Below, in pieces: positions 61,110 to 64,000 of a DNA stretch of 64,000 nt. The notes under the pieces were generated by a model, which saw only the letters and a list, made by a program, of their open reading frames with translations, did not search any database and was not told the DNA's origin. The translations under genes and the position numbers were made by a program. Source of the DNA: Streptomyces sp. NBC_01446 (GTDB lineage Bacteria; Actinomycetota; Actinomycetes; Streptomycetales; Streptomycetaceae); the NCBI RefSeq assembly GCF_026340095.1, contig NZ_JAPEPO010000001.1:4922001-4986000 (forward strand), read 5' to 3'. Positions within the stretch are counted from its first letter, which is position 1, and each line of letters starts with the position of its first letter.

Positions 61110-61267
61110 ACGAGATCCGCCGCCTGTACGACCGGATCGTCCTCGCTCCCGCCCGCACCGCCCGGACCTGGCTGGCCATGCACTGGCACCGCTGGCGCAC
61201 CCGCCACCAGACCCGAGCCCGAACCAGCCACTACCGCACCCGAACCGCCCGCGCTCACTCACCGTAA
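61106..61267 (+). CDS. C-terminal piece of the IS701 transposase in another frame
   Basis: This 53-aa frame starts at a GTG overlapping the transposase stop (GTGA). It encodes NEIRRLYDRIVLAP..HWHRWRTRHQTRARTSHY, which resembles the usual basic C-terminus of IS701 transposases. It is reached by a -1 shift near a run of C residues (about 61090). Either a recent frameshift mutation or translational coupling/frameshifting. Confidence 0.6.
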   Translation: MNEIRRLYDRIVLAPARTARTWLAMHWHRWRTRHQTRARTSHYRTRTARAHSP

Positions 61268-61284
61268 GACCACCGGCTGTAGTA

Positions 61285-62121
61285 CTAGGCGGCCTCCTGT
61301 GTGGCGTCTCGGCACGACCGGCACTTCCCTGGGGTCGGGGAGCGGAAGGCGCGGTCGCAGCCGTCGCAGTTCTGGAGTGGGGCCGTGGTTGGGGTGGTGT
61401 GTTGTGGTGTTGTCGGGCGCGGGGGCGTTGTGGGGAGGGGCGGCGGCAGGAGCTCCGTGAGGCGGTGGGACAGGAGGGCTGCTGGGTTGCGAAGCTGCTC
61501 CGCAGGCAGGCCGGTTGTGAGGGTTCGGCGTACGGCTTCGGGTGCGATGCCTCGGTCCAGCCACGCTGTGACTGCGGGCGCCAGACGGTGTACATCCCGG
61601 GTGGCCAGGAGCAGTCGAGGGTCGTGGCGCCGTAGGTCCGCGAGCAGGGCTGCGGCTGGACCCTCCGGTTCGGGAGGCGCCGGTGGTGTCGTGCGTTGCC
61701 GGGGAGGCGGCGGCGCGCCGGCAGGCTCGCGGGGCGCTCGATTCGATGGCGTGGAACTGCACTTCGTCGCCTGTGGGTTGTTGTACGACACCGTGCGGGT
61801 GACTACCCGGCCTGACGGGAGGCGTTCGCGGGTGCGGGAGATGTAGCCCTTGGCCTCCAGTTCGCGTAACGCCGCCGCGATGCGGACCTCGCCCTCCGGG
61901 AAGCGGGCCGCCAGCGTCTTGATCGTGGCGCTGGCTCCGCGTGGGAGCGACTGGATGTGTGCGGCCAAGCCGATGGCCATGAGGGACAGTTCGCGGTGTT
62001 GGGCGAGGTGGTTACCGATCACCGTGTAGCGGTCCGGGTGGCGGCGGTTCTCGTGGCGGATGCCGCCTGCGGGAACCTCGGATTGCGGGCGCGGGGGCGC
62101 GCTAAGCTGCTGATCAGCCAT
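61285..62121 (-). CDS. Winged-helix DNA-binding protein
   Basis: This is a 278-aa protein. Residues about 25-115 are a winged helix (LSLMAIGLAAHIQSLPRGASATIKTLAARFPEGEVRIAAALRELEAKGYISRTRERL, with wing SGRVVTRTVSY). A Pro-rich linker, a helical middle (about 145-225) and a C-terminal Cys zinc site (CDGCDRAF..GKCRSCRDA) follow. The ATG at 62121 has GGAAG upstream. Its TAG stop lies in the CTAG target duplication of the insertion sequence, so the coding sequence is intact despite the insertion. Function unknown; likely a regulator or plasmid/element-derived replication-type protein. Confidence 0.8.
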   Translation of the reverse strand: MADQQLSAPPRPQSEVPAGGIRHENRRHPDRYTVIGNHLAQHRELSLMAIGLAAHIQSLPRGASATIKTLAARFPEGEVRIAAALRELEAKGYISRTRERLPSGRVVTRTVSYNNPQATKCSSTPSNRAPREPAGAPPPPRQRTTPPAPPEPEGPAAALLADLRRHDPRLLLATRDVHRLAPAVTAWLDRGIAPEAVRRTLTTGLPAEQLRNPAALLSHRLTELLPPPLPTTPPRPTTPQHTTPTTAPLQNCDGCDRAFRSPTPGKCRSCRDATQEAA

Positions 62122-62908
62122 CGGGAAGGTTCTGCTTCCTTGGTGGTCAGGCCCTCGCACTGGGATTGCCGTCCCGGCGGGGGCCGTTCTGTTTTCTTGA
62201 GTTGTGCTGCTCTGGGTGAGCGTGAGGTGTGAACGGGGCTTTCTGCAAGTCGAGTTGAGTGTGATCACCCTTGTGGGTGAGGCGTGGCCTCGGGGGCGTG
62301 GGAGCCTCGGGGGTCTGGGGGTGGTTGGGGAGGTTCTCTCCCTGAGTTCTTTGGTTTTGATCGCGGGGCCGGCCGGGTGGCGGTCCACCGCGTCGTGAAC
62401 ACCTCGATGCGGTCAGTACGGCTTCGATGCCGCCAATTCGACCCATTCCGTCTTGGTCGGAGGCGGGCCCAGTCTCGTACCCCAGGTATCCGTCAATGCT
62501 TGCTGCGCCAGCGCCATCGGCGCCCTCCGTGGGCTCCACGGTTGGGTGGGGCGTTCGGCTACGGCGTGGCGCCACCGCTGCCGCGCGGCGTAGGCCGGCG
62601 GCGGCAGCGGTGACGATATCCCCCGTTGTGTGCGCCCGGTTCGACCCGGGCCCACGTTCCCCCGTGCACCCATGCGCGACGCGCTAATGCTCCGCGCCGC
62701 GCATTAAGGTGTGGCCACGTTATCCGGAAGCCGAGCGGGCGCGCAAAGCGAAACCGGTAGGAATCGTCCTGACCGCACGTGAAGATCTGGTGCCCATAGG
62801 ACTGGTGTTGGGGTGGGGCGCGTCCGGCGCACGGCTCGGGCCACCGGCTGGGGCCTGCCTCGCGGCTCGGCGTTTGCCTTGGTGTGGCGGCGTCTACATT
62901 TGGCGTCG
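62122..62908. other. Gene-poor region upstream of the TetR gene
   Basis: This 787-bp region has only short overlapping frames. A 34-codon minus-strand frame (62413-62517) reads protein-like but has no ribosome site or continuation. The promoter of the winged-helix gene and that of the TetR gene must lie at its two ends. Confidence 0.5.
62873..62900 (+). promoter_or_regulatory. Candidate leaderless promoter of the TetR gene
   Basis: TTTGCC (62873-62878), a 16-nt spacer and TACATT (62895-62900) lie 8 nt before the ATG at 62909. No Shine-Dalgarno sequence is present. Confidence 0.5.
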
Positions 62909-63529
62909 ATGACTGAGCGACCACAGCACGGCTCCGCCCGCCCCGGCGGACGTACGGCCCGCACACGCGCGGCCGTTCTCGCGGCCGCGCTGCACGAGCT
63001 CGACGAGACCGGGTTCGCCGGGCTCACCCTCGACAAGCTCGCGGCGCGCTCGGGTGTGCACGTCTCGACGATCAGGCGCCGCTGGCGCAGCGTCGAAGGT
63101 GTCGTCGTCGATCTGATGGCCCAGCACAGCAAGACCATCGCCACGCCTGACTCCGGCGAGTTCCGTCAGGATCTGTACGAGCTGGCCGAGGCCATCGCCG
63201 GGTTCCACGCCCAGCCGCGCAGCCGCAATCTCGTCGAGGCGATGGTGGCGGCCGCCGCGTACGACCCGCATATCGCGGATCTTGTGCGCGGTGCTTTCGT
63301 CGCGCGCACCGAAGTCGTGACGGCACTGGTTCACCGTGCGGTGGACCGGGGTGAGGTACCGCCGGACACGGACGCGTACGAAGTCATCGCCGCCCTGAGC
63401 GCGCCCTTCTATTACCGGCTCCTCATCATGCGGGGCTCCATCGACGAACGGCTGGTCCGCGCGAGCGCCGAGGCTGCGTACCGGGCGGCGCGCGGCGGGG
63501 TGTTTGGTGGAGAGGGGGCGGGGGGCTAG
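62909..63529 (+). CDS. TetR/AcrR family transcriptional regulator
   Basis: This 206-aa protein has an N-terminal HTH (about 14-60: RTRAAVLAAALHELDETGFAGLTLDKLAARSGVHVSTIRRRWRS). A helical ligand-binding C-terminal domain (TetR_C type) ends in a Gly-rich tail. It acts as a dimeric repressor. No divergent target gene is evident in the window, so its target may be itself or lie beyond the right edge. The promoter geometry suggests a leaderless mRNA. Confidence 0.92.
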   Translation: MTERPQHGSARPGGRTARTRAAVLAAALHELDETGFAGLTLDKLAARSGVHVSTIRRRWRSVEGVVVDLMAQHSKTIATPDSGEFRQDLYELAEAIAGFHAQPRSRNLVEAMVAAAAYDPHIADLVRGAFVARTEVVTALVHRAVDRGEVPPDTDAYEVIAALSAPFYYRLLIMRGSIDERLVRASAEAAYRAARGGVFGGEGAGG

Positions 63530-63746
63530 ATGTGCAGTCGGGGTGAGGGGCAGGCTGCCGCGCGTGGGTGGGTACAGCGATCGACTCCAGCCGAACGGGC
63601 GCGGCCGCGTGGTGCCGCCCGCACGACTCTTTCATGGCGGTGACCAGCGCAGACGCGTGTGTGACGGTCGCGCGCCGGGCGTGCAGATCGAGCAAACTTC
63701 GGCCCTCTTGGTGCCCTCACGCACTGCCGGGAACTTACTGTTGAGT

Positions 63747-63791
63747 ACGAGGGCCGCCCCACTTCCCCCCCCGTGGTTGGGCGGCCCTCGT
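63747..63791. terminator. Hairpin downstream of the TetR gene
   Basis: ACGAGGGCCGCCC and GGGCGGCCCTCGT form a perfect 13-bp stem with a 19-nt C-rich loop, followed by TCCGTTT. It could terminate transcription from either side. Confidence 0.6.
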
Positions 63792-63945
63792 TCCGTTTGC
63801 GGAAGCTCGGTGGTCATCCAGTGGCCGCACGGTGGAATTGCAGTGGTCCAGGCCTATGGTGTGGCGGCACTGCCGCGTCACGGGGGTGGCAGGAGCGGTC
63901 GGAGGGGCCTCGTATCTGATGCGGGGCCCTGTACGACCGATCGTG

Positions 63946-63998
63946 GGGTTCGCTACGACCGTGCGTGAGGTTCGCTCCGCGCGGGGAGGTTCGCTCCG
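63946..63998 (+). repeat. Short direct repeats at the window edge
   Basis: AGGTTCGCTCCG occurs at 63968-63979 and 63987-63998, and a variant GGGTTCGCTACG at 63946-63957. Spacing is 19-22 bp. The series may continue beyond the window. Confidence 0.5.
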
Positions 63999-64000
63999 AG

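Larger units (their letters stand above)
59819..61288 (+). mobile_element. IS701-type insertion sequence with CTAG target duplication
   Basis: The terminal inverted repeats TACTACAGCCGGTGGT (59823-59838) and its exact complement (61269-61284) bound an element of 1462 bp. It is flanked on both sides by CTAG (59819-59822 and 61285-61288), the 4-bp target duplication. It encodes an IS701-family DDE transposase and a frame-shifted C-terminal segment. Perfect ends suggest recent insertion. Confidence 0.92.
63530..64000. other. Gene-free right edge
   Basis: The last 471 bp contain a hairpin (63747-63791) and a set of short repeats at the extreme edge, but no credible gene. Confidence 0.5.

Noticed and set aside
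62413..62517. 34-codon minus-strand frame with protein-like composition
   Set aside because: It has no ribosome-binding site or recognisable domain. It could be a gene fragment but cannot be supported.
62635..62650. T-arm-like CCCGGTTCGACCCGGG
   Set aside because: It is a simple palindrome with a 6-nt loop. No acceptor, D or anticodon arms are found around it.

Overview
The window is high-GC, densely coded chromosomal DNA from a Streptomyces. Evidence for this is the pkaA-pkaB kinase pair, the prfB / ftsE-ftsX / S41 protease / smpB / ssrA block, an LAETG (sortase E type) surface protein, a matA-matB-like aggregation locus, a sigU-like sigma/anti-sigma pair and an HU/MurA pair. From memory, the gene order from about 2.7 to 46 kb follows the S. 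coelicolor SCO298x to SCO2943 segment. This synteny is recalled, not computed.

Layout. (1) 0-2.6 kb: the 3' end of a family-4 glycosyltransferase, then a convergent GT2/CDP-glycerol transferase fusion for an anionic wall polymer. (2) 2.7-6.4 kb (minus): a sugar ABC importer (lipoprotein and two permeases) whose first permease carries an inserted extracellular-type domain. (3) 6.6-13.4 kb: an FHA/FtsK-like ATPase divergent from the membrane Ser/Thr kinases pkaA and pkaB. (4) 13.5-20.1 kb: translation termination and ribosome rescue (prfB, smpB, tmRNA) mixed with envelope and division genes (LAETG protein, ftsEX, S41 protease). (5) 20.2-29.7 kb: a PBP4-type peptidase, an MFS pump with divergent LysR regulator, and the mat exopolysaccharide operon. 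(6) 29.8-37.7 kb: narK, a HemD-winged-helix regulator, small regulators, sigU with its zinc anti-sigma factor, and an RNA polymerase-associated HelD-type helicase. (7) 37.7-42.8 kb: a candidate small RNA or leader, malic enzyme, hupA, murA, a YqgE/AlgH protein and a DUF3039-like protein. (8) 42.9-46.4 kb: two sugar permeases and an intracellular GH20 hexosaminidase behind a DasR-like operator, with no substrate-binding protein gene. (9) 46.7-51.5 kb: a three-subunit molybdenum-hydroxylase-like operon with altered active-site motifs and a long acidic extension on its FeS subunit.

(10) 51.5-59.8 kb is accessory DNA. It is an orphan type VII-secretion-like locus with two translationally coupled pairs of small helical protein plus WXG-type protein, a mycosin-like protease and a lipoprotein, but no secretion ATPase or channel genes. 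From about 54 kb the base composition is visibly lower in GC, and a frameshifted HTH remnant sits in the middle. (11) 59.8-64 kb: an IS701-type element with clear ends and a CTAG target duplication that supplies the stop codon of the neighbouring winged-helix gene. Its transposase has lost its C-terminus to a frame change. A TetR regulator and an edge-truncated repeat region follow.

The most unusual signals are the molybdo-enzyme subunit lacking the catalytic Glu, the DasR-like site over an importer that lacks its binding protein, the orphan type VII locus, the permease with an inserted domain, and the candidate RNA at 37.7 kb.
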